Positions 16,868-26,173 are shown, numbered from the stretch's first letter. The stretch: DNA of 34,339 nt from Methanosarcina sp. UBA293 (GCA_002499445.1 DALS01000045.1:1-34339); one strand, 5' to 3'. The notes: generated by a model not told the origin, from the sequence alone. Program-made: numbers and translations.

Positions 16868-19846
16868 ATGCCAACCGATACCACTGAAAAAGGTCTCGAA
16901 ACCCTAATTGTCGAAGCAATGACCGGAAAGCCAGCAACATCTCCTGCACAGATAGACACAGGCAGAGAACCAAGTGCTCTTTACGGCGGTACCGGCTGGA
17001 TACTCGGGCGCTGGCAGAACTACAACCGCGAGTACGCTGTGGATCTGGTTCAACTGACTGCTTTCCTGAAATCAACACAGCCAGAACTGGTAGAAGCTCT
17101 TGACCTCGGAAACTCAAGCCCTACAAGGCAGAAATTCCTCTTCCGCCTGCAGGGGGAAATCACAAAGCGCGGCATAATCGACGTGCTGCGAAGCGGCATA
17201 AAACACGGGCCTCACAATATCGATCTCTTCTACGGAACTCCCACACCCGGAAACACAAAAGCCGAAGAGAACAATGCTCTGAACCGCTTCAGCGTAACCA
17301 GGCAGCTCAGGTACAGCCGGGATGAAACAAAGCTTGCCCTCGACCTTGCACTTTTCATTAACGGGCTGCCTATAGCTACATTTGAACTCAAAAACAGCCT
17401 CACAAAACAGACAGTAGAAGATGCGGCAGAACAGTACAAACGTGACCGCGACCAAAAAGAGCTTCTTTTCCAATTCGGGCGCTGTATGGTTCACTTTGCT
17501 GTTGATGATCATGAGGTGAAGTTCTGCACGCACCTGAAAGGCAAAAGCTCCTGGTTCCTTCCCTTTAACCAGGGCTACAATGACGGTGCAGGCAACCCTC
17601 CAAATCCGAACGGTATCAAGACCGATTACCTATGGAAGCGCATTCTCACGCCGAAAAGCCTTACCAATATCCTTGAAAATTACGCGCAGGTAGTGAAGTA
17701 TAAAAACCAGAAAACGGGGAAAATCGACAGAGCAGTACAAATTTTCCCTCGTTATCACCAGCTCGACGTAGTTAGAAAGCTTCTTGCTCATGCAGGACAG
17801 CATGGTGCAGGTAACCGATATCTTATCCAGCACTCGGCTGGCAGTGGTAAAAGTAATTCCATTGCCTGGCTCGCACACCAGCTTATCGGCCTCAAAAAAG
17901 ATGACAAAGAGATCTTCGACTCCATTATTGTCATTACCGACCGACGTGTTCTCGATAAGCAGATCCGTGACACAATCAAACAATTCGCTCAGGTAGGCTC
18001 AACAGTAGGGCACGCCGAACACTCAGGCGACCTAAGAAAGTTCATTGAGGGCGGGAAAAAGATAATCATCTCCACGGTCCAGAAGTTCCCATTCATCCTT
18101 GATGAAATTGGGACGGACCACCGTGGGCGTAAATTCGCAATCATAATCGATGAGGCTCACTCCAGCCAGGGAGGACGTACATCAGCGGCGATGAACGAAG
18201 CTCTTTTTGATCCTGAAGATACCATCAACGATGCACTGGAAAAACGAATGCAGGCCCGTAAAATACTCCCAAATGCCAGCTACTTTGCTTTTACTGCAAC
18301 TCCCAAGAACAAGACTCTGGAACTCTTCGGGGAGCCTTGGGAGGAAGGCGGACAGGTTAAGCACCGGCCTTTCCACAGCTACACAATGAAGCAGGCGATT
18401 CAGGAAGGGTTCATTCTCGATGTACTCAGCTCCTACACGCCTGTAAACAGTTATTATAAGCTGATAAAGACTGTTGAAGGAGATCCTGAATTTGATACCA
18501 AACGAGCAAAGAAGAAACTCCGCAGGTATGTTGAGGGTCATGACTATGCTATCCAGCTTAAAGCTGAAATTATGGTCGATCATTTTCACGAGCAGGTGAT
18601 CGCACTTAACAAAATTGGCGGGCAGGCAAGGGCAATGGTGGTCACGGACGGGGTCGAACGAGCAATTCAGTACTATTATGCTATCCGCGACTACCTCATT
18701 GAGAGGAAAAGTCAGTATCAGGCAATTGTAGCTTTTTCTGGAGAACGTGAATATGGTGGCGTAAAAGTTACCGAGGCCTCGATCAACAGCTTTCCATCAA
18801 ATAAGATTGAAGAGAAGATAAGAGAAGATCCTTATAGATTTCTCATCTGTGCCGATAAATTCCAGACCGGCTATGATGAGCCGCTCCTGCATACAATGTA
18901 TGTGGACAAGGTGCTTGCCGGCATCAAGGCTGTGCAGACACTCTCAAGGCTTAACCGGGCACACCCCCAGAAGCACGACGTTTTTGTGCTTGACTTTATG
19001 AACGATACCGGCACTATCCAGGCCGCTTTCTCGGACTACTACCGCACGACAATCCTGAGCGACGAAACCGACCCCAACAAGCTCCACGACCTGAAGTCCG
19101 ACCTTGACAGTTACCAGGTCTATGCGCCAGAGGACATCGAGCAGTTAGTTGAGTTTTACCTCAGTGGCTCTGACCGCGATAAACTCGATCCCATCCTTGA
19201 CACCTGCGTAGCCGTTTACAAAAGCCAGCTTGATGAAGACGGACAGGTTGATTTCAAAGGCAAAGCAAAAGCTTTCAACCGTACCTATGGCTTCCTTGCT
19301 TCGGTCCTCCCGTATACGGATGCCGGATGGGAAAAACTCTCAATATTCCTTAACTTCCTGGTACCCAAATTGCCAGCTCCCATCGAAGAAGATCTTTCAA
19401 AAGGAATTCTAGAAACCATAGATATGGACAGCTACAGGGTTGAAAAACAGGCTGTGGTAAAGCTCCAGCTGCCAGACTCGGATGCCGAAATCGAGCCTGT
19501 ACCTGCAAGCGGTGGCGGGCTCAAATCCGAACCTGAGTTAGACCGGCTCAGCAATATTATCAAGAGTTTTAACGATAACTTTGGCGGCATTCCCTGGACT
19601 GATTCCGATCGGATTGTCCGCCTGATTACTGAAGAACTCCCAGCAGTGGTGTTGGAAGATGCCGCCTACCAGAATGCCCGAAAAAACTCGGACAGGCAAA
19701 ACGCCCGCATTGAGCATGACAAAGCTGCCCAACGTGCAGCAATTGCACGAATGAACGTTGAGACCGAGTTCTTCAAGCAGTTTAGCGATAATGAATCCTT
19801 CCGCCGTGCTGTGCTGGATACTTTATTTTCGCTGACTTATTCATAA
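16868..19846 (+). CDS. hsdR: Type I restriction endonuclease motor subunit
   Basis: This 992-residue HsdR subunit translocates DNA with ATP and cuts it when the target is unmethylated. The N-terminal nuclease domain shows LALDLALFINGLPIATFELKN, matching the D...ExK motif, followed by EDAAEQYKRDR. The motor has Walker A (HSAGSGKS, near residue 325), DEAH in IIIDEAHSSQGG (near 427), motif III FAFTATPKNKT, and motif VI region TLSRLNRAHP. Length and order are normal and no frame break is seen. GAGGAAG at 16854-16860 is a good ribosome binding site. It follows the cyclase-like gene, so all five genes can lie on one message. Confidence 0.96.
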   Translation: MPTDTTEKGLETLIVEAMTGKPATSPAQIDTGREPSALYGGTGWILGRWQNYNREYAVDLVQLTAFLKSTQPELVEALDLGNSSPTRQKFLFRLQGEITKRGIIDVLRSGIKHGPHNIDLFYGTPTPGNTKAEENNALNRFSVTRQLRYSRDETKLALDLALFINGLPIATFELKNSLTKQTVEDAAEQYKRDRDQKELLFQFGRCMVHFAVDDHEVKFCTHLKGKSSWFLPFNQGYNDGAGNPPNPNGIKTDYLWKRILTPKSLTNILENYAQVVKYKNQKTGKIDRAVQIFPRYHQLDVVRKLLAHAGQHGAGNRYLIQHSAGSGKSNSIAWLAHQLIGLKKDDKEIFDSIIVITDRRVLDKQIRDTIKQFAQVGSTVGHAEHSGDLRKFIEGGKKIIISTVQKFPFILDEIGTDHRGRKFAIIIDEAHSSQGGRTSAAMNEALFDPEDTINDALEKRMQARKILPNASYFAFTATPKNKTLELFGEPWEEGGQVKHRPFHSYTMKQAIQEGFILDVLSSYTPVNSYYKLIKTVEGDPEFDTKRAKKKLRRYVEGHDYAIQLKAEIMVDHFHEQVIALNKIGGQARAMVVTDGVERAIQYYYAIRDYLIERKSQYQAIVAFSGEREYGGVKVTEASINSFPSNKIEEKIREDPYRFLICADKFQTGYDEPLLHTMYVDKVLAGIKAVQTLSRLNRAHPQKHDVFVLDFMNDTGTIQAAFSDYYRTTILSDETDPNKLHDLKSDLDSYQVYAPEDIEQLVEFYLSGSDRDKLDPILDTCVAVYKSQLDEDGQVDFKGKAKAFNRTYGFLASVLPYTDAGWEKLSIFLNFLVPKLPAPIEEDLSKGILETIDMDSYRVEKQAVVKLQLPDSDAEIEPVPASGGGLKSEPELDRLSNIIKSFNDNFGGIPWTDSDRIVRLITEELPAVVLEDAAYQNARKNSDRQNARIEHDKAAQRAAIARMNVETEFFKQFSDNESFRRAVLDTLFSLTYS

Positions 19847-19874
19847 TTACTTATACTGGCGTTTCGTTATAGAT

Positions 19875-20096
19875 TCAAACGCAGAAGTCCTCTCCAAAAA
19901 TAGAATCAATGCACTCACGGCACATCATCCTTGGAAGATCTTTCTTCAGTGTCACATGGGCCATTGGATATCCTCCTTTCATGGGAAATTCTACCTGCGT
20001 GATGTGCTCCATGCAGAGGCCTTTTCCACAGACAATGCAAACACCTACTGCTTCATTGACTTTGTTCTTCTCGGCACAGTCATAACATTTCAGCAT
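19875..20096 (-). CDS. Small DUF2180-type zinc-binding protein
   Basis: This 73-residue protein is rich in Cys and His with a regular pattern: KCYDCAE, VCIVCGKGLCMEH and MCRECI. It could bind two zinc ions. It matches DUF2180-type proteins, which are common in methanogens and have no established function. GAGGTGA lies just before the ATG. It begins 11 bases after the stop codon of its paralogue, so the two form an operon. Confidence 0.78.
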   Translation of the reverse strand: MLKCYDCAEKNKVNEAVGVCIVCGKGLCMEHITQVEFPMKGGYPMAHVTLKKDLPRMMCRECIDSIFGEDFCV

Positions 20097-20107
20097 TTTT
20101 TGTCACC

Positions 20108-20338
20108 TCAACAAACCTCATTAAACAGGCAGTTCTCCTTCAACGCAGCATGGCAGGGAAGGCAGACAATCCTTTTGATATGTTCAGTATCAGGTTTCAG
20201 CTCTATCGGATAATTTCCTTCCCATACAGGAGTTTCCTCATGGAGAAGGTGCTCCTTACAAACCCCTCTCCCACATACGATACAAATCCCAACAGCATCT
20301 GTATCTTTACCTTCTCTGGCACATTCGTAGCATTTCAT
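20108..20338 (-). CDS. Small DUF2180-type zinc-binding protein
   Basis: This 76-residue paralogue of the downstream gene has KCYECARE, ICIVCGRGVCKEH and VCLPCH. I chose ATG 20338 because GGAGG lies seven bases upstream and the protein then starts MKCYEC, in line with the neighbour. The longer frame from 20404 would begin near the predicted transcription start and would put the binding site inside the gene. It is probably a zinc-ribbon or treble-clef-like protein; partner and function are unknown. Confidence 0.78.
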   Translation of the reverse strand: MKCYECAREGKDTDAVGICIVCGRGVCKEHLLHEETPVWEGNYPIELKPDTEHIKRIVCLPCHAALKENCLFNEVC

Positions 20339-20408
20339 CGATTTTCCTCCATTCAGAAAGTAATTTCTTTGTCCAAAGGTTTTCAGTCTAAAGCGTAAGT
20401 ACATTACT

Positions 20409-20425
20409 TATATATTTTATAAATA
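20409..20425 (-). promoter_or_regulatory. TATA-like box of the DUF2180 pair
   Basis: On the minus strand TTTATAAAATATATAAG lies about 70-85 bases before the first DUF2180 start. Archaeal spacing would give a transcription start near 20385-20392 and a leader of about 50 bases. Confidence 0.45.
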
Positions 20426-20903
20426 AGGTTTACAGGAAGATTTATTCTTAATCTACAGGAGTAAACTCTTCTCAACAACAAACAAGAGTTCCGACTCCTA
20501 CTCTTTCTACGACAACCTCGTTGCCGCAGATCCACAGTGGTGTATCTTTTCTCTTTTAGCAGATGCACCCATAAACCGCTCACCACCCCCTAAAATTTAA
20601 ATATTAAAGCAATTTTATTCCCTAGGTTTGACTTTCCTCATAATTTTGTCAAAACCGAATTTTCGTGCTCTATAAACAAAGTAAATATACAAAGTAAAAC
20701 TTAATAAGCGTATAGTTGAAGATAAAATTCATATAGTCATAAGTTTGAAGGCTATTGATTTCTCCATTTAATCGGTTAAGTTCTGTATATCATTCAACTG
20801 CTTAAGTCCCATAGTGAATACTCGAAATGAAACAAAAGCATTTAAATCTAAAGTTAGTATGTTTGGGATTAAGTTAGCCAGCATAAGACGAGATGAATTT
20901 CCA
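20426..20903. other. Intergenic region before pheT
   Basis: About 480 bases without a supported gene, between the divergent DUF2180 pair and pheT. The short frame at 20404-20586 has no family features or binding site. Several AT-rich stretches could serve as the pheT promoter, but none stands out. Confidence 0.5.
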
Positions 20904-22532
20904 ATGCCAGTAATTACCTTACAGTATGACGACCTCGAAAAACTCACAGGAACCGATAAGGAAACTATCATAAAAAGGGTGCCCATGATAGGAGCCGATA
21001 TCGAAAGGATTGAAGAAGAATATATCGATATCGAGTTCTTCCCTGACAGGCCTGACCTTTATAGCGTAGAAGGGGCAGCCAGGGCAATGCGGGGTTTTCT
21101 GGATCTTGAGATCGGATTGTCCGAATATGAGGTAAAGCCCTCAAAGGTTTCGATCTCGGTCAGCGAGGATATTCTGAGAATTAGGCCTTTTCTTGGGTGT
21201 GCGGTTGTAAGGGGCGTGAAATTCACATCCTCTTCCATAAAATCCCTTATGGACCTTCAGGAAGACCTGCACTGGGGGCTTGGAAGAAACAGGAAAAAAG
21301 TGTCTATAGGCGTGCATGACCTCTCAAACATAAAGCCGCCTTTCAGGTATATGGCTGTTGACCCGAGTTTCGAATTCGTGCCGCTTGACTACACCGAAAA
21401 AATGAGCATGACCGAAATCCTGGAAAAACATCCCAAAGGCATGAGGTTTGCCCATCTTGTCAGAGGCTTTGATAAATACCCGATTATCCTGGATGCAAAC
21501 GACAATGTACTATCCTTCCCGCCTATCATTAACGGGACACTTACAAGTGTGACCGAGCAAACAACCGATCTTTTTATCGATGTAACAGGACTTGGAGAAG
21601 CCGTTTACACTGCCCTGAACATCTTCGTCACAGCCCTTGCAGAAAGGGGCGGACAGATCGAATTTGTGAAGGTTATCAGACCCGACTGCGGCGAACTCAC
21701 CCTGCCTGACCTAGAACCAAAAGCCAGGCTCCTTACAAAGGCTGAAGTGAAAACCCTTCTCGGCATGGAACTTTCCATAGAAGAAATTGTTAAACAGCTC
21801 AAGAGAATGCGCTTTGGAGCAGAAGCCCTTGATGATGACACTGTTGAAGTAAAAGTCCCGGCTTACAGAGCTGATATTCTTCACAACTACGACCTTGTAG
21901 AGGATATTGCCAAAGGTTACGGTTACGAAAACATCAAAGTAAGTATTCCTGAGACCTATACCACAGGAAAGTCTCACCCGATTTCCCAGCTTCGTTCTCC
22001 CGTAAACGAGATAATGGTAGGCCTTGGCTACTATGAAGTCATGCCCTTTACGCTTACCAGCGAAAAAATCAACTTCGAGAACATGCGCAGGCAAAAAACG
22101 AATGATGTTACCTATATCCTGCACCCAATCAGCGAAGACCAGACAATGCTCAGGACAGCCCTGCTTCCGAATCTTCTTGAAATCCTTGCTTTAAACCAGC
22201 ACAGGGAGCTTCCTCAGAAAATCTTTGAGTTCGGGGAGGTCGTGAGCAACGAAACAACAGGCCAGCACGTAGCTGCAGTCTCAATTCATCCACAGGCTAA
22301 CTTTACCGAGATTTATGAGGTTGTAGACGCCTTTATGAGGGAAATGATGCTTTCCTATGAGGTAAAAGAGTCCGAAGACCCTGCTTTTCTTGAAGGTAGA
22401 AGGGCTGATGTTTATGTCAAAGGCAAAAAACTTGGAGTTTTTGGAGAATTCCACCCTGAGGTCATAAGCAATTTTGCTCTCGGATATGCAGTCGTCGGGC
22501 TTGAACTTAATCTTAATAATCTTATTGGTTAA
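20904..22532 (+). CDS. pheT: Phenylalanine-tRNA ligase beta subunit
   Basis: This 542-residue protein is an archaeal-type PheRS beta chain, which joins the alpha chain to charge tRNA-Phe. It opens with MPVITLQYDDLEKLTG and continues with DIEFFPDRPDLYSVEGAARA (B3/B4-type region), then DLVEDIAKGYGYENIK (B5-type) and the inactive synthetase-like C-terminal domain (VMPFTLTSEKINF, LRTALLPNLLEIL). I placed the start at 20904 because archaeal homologues begin there; the frame extends 30 codons upstream into sequence without family likeness. A GAGATGA element lies nearby. The alpha-subunit gene is not in this window. Confidence 0.93.
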   Translation: MPVITLQYDDLEKLTGTDKETIIKRVPMIGADIERIEEEYIDIEFFPDRPDLYSVEGAARAMRGFLDLEIGLSEYEVKPSKVSISVSEDILRIRPFLGCAVVRGVKFTSSSIKSLMDLQEDLHWGLGRNRKKVSIGVHDLSNIKPPFRYMAVDPSFEFVPLDYTEKMSMTEILEKHPKGMRFAHLVRGFDKYPIILDANDNVLSFPPIINGTLTSVTEQTTDLFIDVTGLGEAVYTALNIFVTALAERGGQIEFVKVIRPDCGELTLPDLEPKARLLTKAEVKTLLGMELSIEEIVKQLKRMRFGAEALDDDTVEVKVPAYRADILHNYDLVEDIAKGYGYENIKVSIPETYTTGKSHPISQLRSPVNEIMVGLGYYEVMPFTLTSEKINFENMRRQKTNDVTYILHPISEDQTMLRTALLPNLLEILALNQHRELPQKIFEFGEVVSNETTGQHVAAVSIHPQANFTEIYEVVDAFMREMMLSYEVKESEDPAFLEGRRADVYVKGKKLGVFGEFHPEVISNFALGYAVVGLELNLNNLIG

Positions 22533-22538
22533 AGATTT

Positions 22539-22568
22539 CTTATTTTTCTATTCAATAGAATAAGTTTT
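22539..22568 (+). terminator. Imperfect hairpin after pheT
   Basis: CTTATT-ttt-CTATT-c-AATAG-AATAAG (22539-22564) folds into an 11-pair AT-rich stem with a bulge and is followed by TTTT. It begins seven bases after the pheT stop codon. Confidence 0.45.
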
Positions 22569-22569
22569 C

Positions 22570-22710
22570 TTTAACCTTTTTCCATTAAATTTTATTAATT
22601 ATTTAACCTTTTTCCATTAAATTCTATCAATTCTTTAATCTTTCTCCGAGATTTATTAATTATTTAACCTTTCTCCGTTAAATTCTATTAGCTTTTTAAC
22701 CTTTTTTATT
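22570..22710. repeat. Four to five 32-bp AT-rich direct repeats
   Basis: Units beginning TTTAACC or TTTAATC start at 22570, 22602, 22634, 22663 and 22695. The consensus is about TTTAACCTTTYTCCATTAAA followed by TTCTATYAATTA. Units 1, 2 and 4 are 32 bp, unit 3 is 29 bp, and the fifth is partial. There is no open frame. The array lies between pheT and the trp operon. Confidence 0.85.
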
Positions 22711-22975
22711 AATTTTGATCACTTAATTAGCCGTTTTGTCAAGTTCTTTTTTCATTGACTTCTGTTCATTTTTCATATAATTTCTATTAATTTTTCAGTT
22801 AACACTTTATTTCAGCAAATTTTTAAGAACTTCTTAAATTTTGATGGATCTTGCTCTTCGTGCAGCGCAACTGGAGCCAAATCGATATGTAAAATTATTC
22901 AGAAATTTCTGCCTATTTTGAATTAAAAGTCTTGAAAGAGTTTTCCACGCCCACTTGTAAATCCCATCCAAAACC
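22711..22975. other. AT-rich noncoding stretch upstream of trpC
   Basis: This continues the roughly 500-base gap between pheT and trpC. I see no gene, tRNA or clear leader peptide with tandem Trp codons. Confidence 0.5.
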
Positions 22976-22977
22976 CT

Positions 22978-23029
22978 TTTATAATAAGCACATCATTAGA
23001 CATTGTTGTACATAAATATACTTTGGTGA
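22978..23029 (+). promoter_or_regulatory. trp operon promoter region with TGTACA motif
   Basis: TTTATAAT (22978-22985) is a TATA-like box; standard spacing puts transcription start near 23006-23010. TGTACA at 23007-23012 overlaps that point. TGTACA is the core of the TRP box bound by the TrpY repressor in Methanothermobacter; whether a comparable regulator acts here is inference. GGTGA at 23025-23029 is the ribosome binding site for trpC. Confidence 0.45.
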
Positions 23030-23035
23030 CGTATA

Positions 23036-23839
23036 ATGCATCCTTCAATTCACCATATCCTGAACACAACAAAACCCCGCATCCAGGCTTTAGGACCTCA
23101 GACACTCTCTAAAGCCTCGATGGCAGGATTTGAGAAAAGGGACTTTTTCTCTGCTGTGGCAGATGCAAAAGCCGACAGGCGGGTGCCTGTAATTGCAGAG
23201 GTCAAACCCGCATCACCAGGCCGAACTTTTAGGGATATCCAGCCTGCAGCGGCTGCCGAACTTGCATTGGAGATGGAAGAAGCTGGAGCTGTTGCAATTT
23301 CGGTCCTTACCGAACCCAGAGTGTTCCGAGGTTCACTTGAAAACCTGGATGCCGTCCGAAAAACGGTATGTTTACCTATCCTCAGGAAGGACTTCATTAT
23401 TGACAGGATGCAGCTTGAAGAAGCCGAAAACGATCTTGTACTCCTGATTGCAGGTATCCTCGAAGAAGAACTTGGAGCATTTGTTGAGCTTGCCCTGGAA
23501 AAAGGATTTGAGCCCCTGGTTGAAGTTCACAACAGGAAAGAGCTTGATTCAGCCCTGGAAACCGACGCAAGAGTTATAGGGATTAATAACCGGGATTTTG
23601 AAACCCTCAAAATCGACCTAGGCACTACAGAAGAGCTTGCACCCCTTATCCGGGAATACGACCTTGACCATGGGACAAGGCATCTTATAATAAGCGAGAG
23701 CGGGATGAACAACCCTGGAGACGTCAGGCGTGTAATCCAGGCAGGCGCGGATGCCGTGCTTATAGGCTCGGCACTTATGGAAAGTGCTTCTGTTTTTGAT
23801 AAAACGAAAGAATTCGTCCAGAGCACTGGTTGGCGTTAA
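23036..23839 (+). CDS. trpC: Indole-3-glycerol phosphate synthase
   Basis: This 267-residue TIM-barrel enzyme makes indole-3-glycerol phosphate from CdRP, the fourth step from chorismate. The catalytic set is visible: IAEVKPASPG (Glu and Lys), LRKDFIID (Lys), LVEVHNR (Glu), GINNRDF (Asn) and ISESGM (Glu, Ser). GADAVLIGSALM closes the phosphate site. The length is normal. It is the first gene of the trp block, and its ATG follows GGTGA by six bases. A gap of 153 bases separates it from trpB. Confidence 0.96.
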   Translation: MHPSIHHILNTTKPRIQALGPQTLSKASMAGFEKRDFFSAVADAKADRRVPVIAEVKPASPGRTFRDIQPAAAAELALEMEEAGAVAISVLTEPRVFRGSLENLDAVRKTVCLPILRKDFIIDRMQLEEAENDLVLLIAGILEEELGAFVELALEKGFEPLVEVHNRKELDSALETDARVIGINNRDFETLKIDLGTTEELAPLIREYDLDHGTRHLIISESGMNNPGDVRRVIQAGADAVLIGSALMESASVFDKTKEFVQSTGWR

Positions 23840-23992
23840 TAACTGTTTTTCCAGACTTATCGGAACTTTCAGCCTGACTGAACGGGTCGAAAAATCCATT
23901 CATGATTCATTCAAAACTGAATTTTGCTTAAAGAACGAGACAAAAAAATCACACTACAGGATTTACATCAAAAAGACAAGGGAGTAATTGAA

Positions 23993-25285
23993 TTGACAGG
24001 AATTAAAGTTTCAGAATTTCCGATAAAGGACTCAGATTTAAATGAACTCGCAAATGAGCTCGCTGGTTCAAAGAAAAATTTGAAAGTCGGTGAAACAGGC
24101 CAGGTAAAAGGAAAATACGGAAAATACGGGGGACAATACGTACCCGAAGTCCTCATGCCGGCTTTAAAGGAACTGGAAGAGGGATACGAGCAGTACAAAA
24201 ACGATCCTGAATTCCTTGCCGAGCTTGACCATTACCTAAGGGAGTTTGCAGGAAGGAAAACCCCACTTTACTTTGCCAGGAACCTGAGTAAAAAGTACGG
24301 GTCAAAGATCTATCTTAAGCGGGAAGACCTTGTGCATGGAGGAGCCCATAAGCTGAACAATGCCATAGGGCAGGCTTTGCTTGCAAAATACATGGGGAAA
24401 ACCAGGCTGATTGCTGAAACCGGGGCAGGACAGCACGGGACTGCAACTGCTATGGCAGGGGCGAATCTAGGGTTTGAAACCGTTGTGTACATGGGGGCTA
24501 AAGATGTCAAACGCCAGCAGATGAATGCATACCGCATGGAACTCATGGGCACTGAAGTAAAACCCGTGGAAACCGGCTCAAAAACCCTTAAGGACGCCAT
24601 TAATGAGGCCTTCAGGGACTGGGTCACAAACATAGAAAATACACACTATCTCATAGGCTCGGTTGTAGGGCCTCATCCCTATCCTGTAATGGTAAGGGAT
24701 TTCCAGAGCGTTATAGGGCGCGAAGTAAAGGAGCAGATTTTGCAAAAAGAAGGGCGTATGCCTGATTCAATCATTGCTTGTGCTGGTGGCGGAAGCAATG
24801 CAATGGGAATTTTCCATCCCTTTGTCGAAGATACGGAAGTCAAACTGATTGCTGTCGAAGCAGGAGGAAAAGCCCTGAAATGTACGCAAAAAGCAGCCCT
24901 TCACTCAGCCTGCCTCTGCGCAGGAGAAGAAGGAATCCTGCACGGTGCAAGAACAAAAGTATTGCAGGACAAAAATGGGCAGATCCTTGAATCCGAATCC
25001 ATTTCCGCAGGGCTTGATTACTCAGGGGTTGGGCCTGAACTGGCTTACCTGTCCGAGAGCGGCAGGGTTACAGCCCGGTATGCGACCGATAATGAAGCCC
25101 TTGAGGCTTTCCATGAGCTGAGCAGGCTTGAAGGAATAATTCCTGCCCTGGAATCTTCCCATGCCCTTGCCTACCTGAAGAAAGCCTCGGAAGCCGGGGA
25201 ACTGGGAGAAGTTGTGGTCGTGAACCTGTCGGGAAGAGGCGATAAGGATCTGGAAACTGTCCTGAGCCTGAGAGGAGGGGTCTGA
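23993..25285 (+). CDS. trpB: Tryptophan synthase beta chain
   Basis: This 430-residue, PLP-dependent enzyme joins indole and serine to make tryptophan. It contains EDLVHGGAHKLNNAIGQ (PLP Lys), AETGAGQHG (catalytic Glu), the phosphate-binding GGGSNAMG, and the C-terminal LSGRGDKDL. It is of the normal TrpB1 type, adjacent to trpA. I chose TTG 23993 because GGGAG lies eight bases upstream. The frame continues 23 codons further to an ATG at 23924 that has no binding site. About 35 residues precede the conserved GKYGGQYVPE block, a slightly long N-terminus. Confidence 0.95.
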   Translation: MTGIKVSEFPIKDSDLNELANELAGSKKNLKVGETGQVKGKYGKYGGQYVPEVLMPALKELEEGYEQYKNDPEFLAELDHYLREFAGRKTPLYFARNLSKKYGSKIYLKREDLVHGGAHKLNNAIGQALLAKYMGKTRLIAETGAGQHGTATAMAGANLGFETVVYMGAKDVKRQQMNAYRMELMGTEVKPVETGSKTLKDAINEAFRDWVTNIENTHYLIGSVVGPHPYPVMVRDFQSVIGREVKEQILQKEGRMPDSIIACAGGGSNAMGIFHPFVEDTEVKLIAVEAGGKALKCTQKAALHSACLCAGEEGILHGARTKVLQDKNGQILESESISAGLDYSGVGPELAYLSESGRVTARYATDNEALEAFHELSRLEGIIPALESSHALAYLKKASEAGELGEVVVVNLSGRGDKDLETVLSLRGGV

Positions 25286-25286
25286 G

Positions 25287-26078
25287 ATGGAAAGGCAAAA
25301 AATCTCCGAAAAATTCTCCGAATTAAGGGAAAGAAAGGAAGGAGCCTTAATCTGCTACATAATGGCAGGAGATCCGTCCGCAGAAGGGACCTGCACGGTT
25401 GTAAAAGCTCTGGTAGACGGAGGCGCGGATATAATAGAACTTGGTTTTCCTTTTTCAGATCCTGTAGCAGACGGCCCGACTATTCAGGTAGCAGGCCAGC
25501 GGGCACTTGCAGCCGGCTTGGACACACAGCGTTATTTTGAGCTTGTTAAAGCCCTTAAGGTCCGGATTCCCCTTGTTTGCATGACCTATTACAACCCTGT
25601 ATTCAGGTATGGAGTGGAAAAATTTGTAGAACAGGCTGCTGACTCCGGGATAAGCGGACTCATTGTGCCTGATATTCCGGTAGAAGAAGCGGCTGATCTG
25701 AAGAATAGTTGCGATAAGCATGAAGTTGACCTCATCTTTCTGGTTGCACCCACAACAACTGAGGAAAGAGTCCGGAAGATCCTGGAAAGGGGCTCAGGTT
25801 TCCTTTACCTTGTCTCAAGGCTCGGGGTTACGGGAACCAGGGAAGATGTCTCCTCCTCCACCAGAGAACTGCTTTCCAGAATAGAAACCAGACTTCCGAA
25901 AGCCGTGGGATTCGGAATATCCACAGGAAAGCAGGCTGCAGAAGTTAGAGAAACAGGAGCGGACGCTGTCATAGTCGGCTCGGCTTTTGTCAGGATTATA
26001 GAAGAAGGAAAAGATGTGAGCGAAAGGCTGGAAGCCCTTGCAAGAGAACTCAAATCCGGAATGGCCAGAGCAAGTTAA
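25287..26078 (+). CDS. trpA: Tryptophan synthase alpha chain
   Basis: This 263-residue TIM-barrel subunit splits indole-3-glycerol phosphate and passes indole to TrpB. The catalytic Glu and Asp are in DIIELGFPFSDPVADGP; the phosphate site includes GFGISTGKQA and IVGSAFVRI. The length is normal. The ATG is one base after the trpB stop codon, and its GGAGGGG binding site lies within the end of trpB, so the two are probably translationally coupled. Confidence 0.96.
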   Translation: MERQKISEKFSELRERKEGALICYIMAGDPSAEGTCTVVKALVDGGADIIELGFPFSDPVADGPTIQVAGQRALAAGLDTQRYFELVKALKVRIPLVCMTYYNPVFRYGVEKFVEQAADSGISGLIVPDIPVEEAADLKNSCDKHEVDLIFLVAPTTTEERVRKILERGSGFLYLVSRLGVTGTREDVSSSTRELLSRIETRLPKAVGFGISTGKQAAEVRETGADAVIVGSAFVRIIEEGKDVSERLEALARELKSGMARAS

Positions 26079-26173
26079 AGAAAAAAATCCAGAAAAATCA
26101 AGAATATCAACAGACTTGGAAATTTTGAGATTAATCGGAAAGGGAGAAACAGGGAATAAAAGGAGGCAGGGAA

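Noticed and set aside
20404..20586. Minus-strand frame of 60 residues before the DUF2180 pair
   Set aside because: No binding site, Arg/Leu-rich random composition, and it ends at the TATA region of the next gene.
22570..22710. CRISPR array
   Set aside because: The 32-bp units are directly adjacent with no unique spacers, and no cas gene is present.
23840..23992. Leader peptide or attenuator between trpC and trpB
   Set aside because: No short frame with tandem Trp codons and no strong terminator hairpin was seen.
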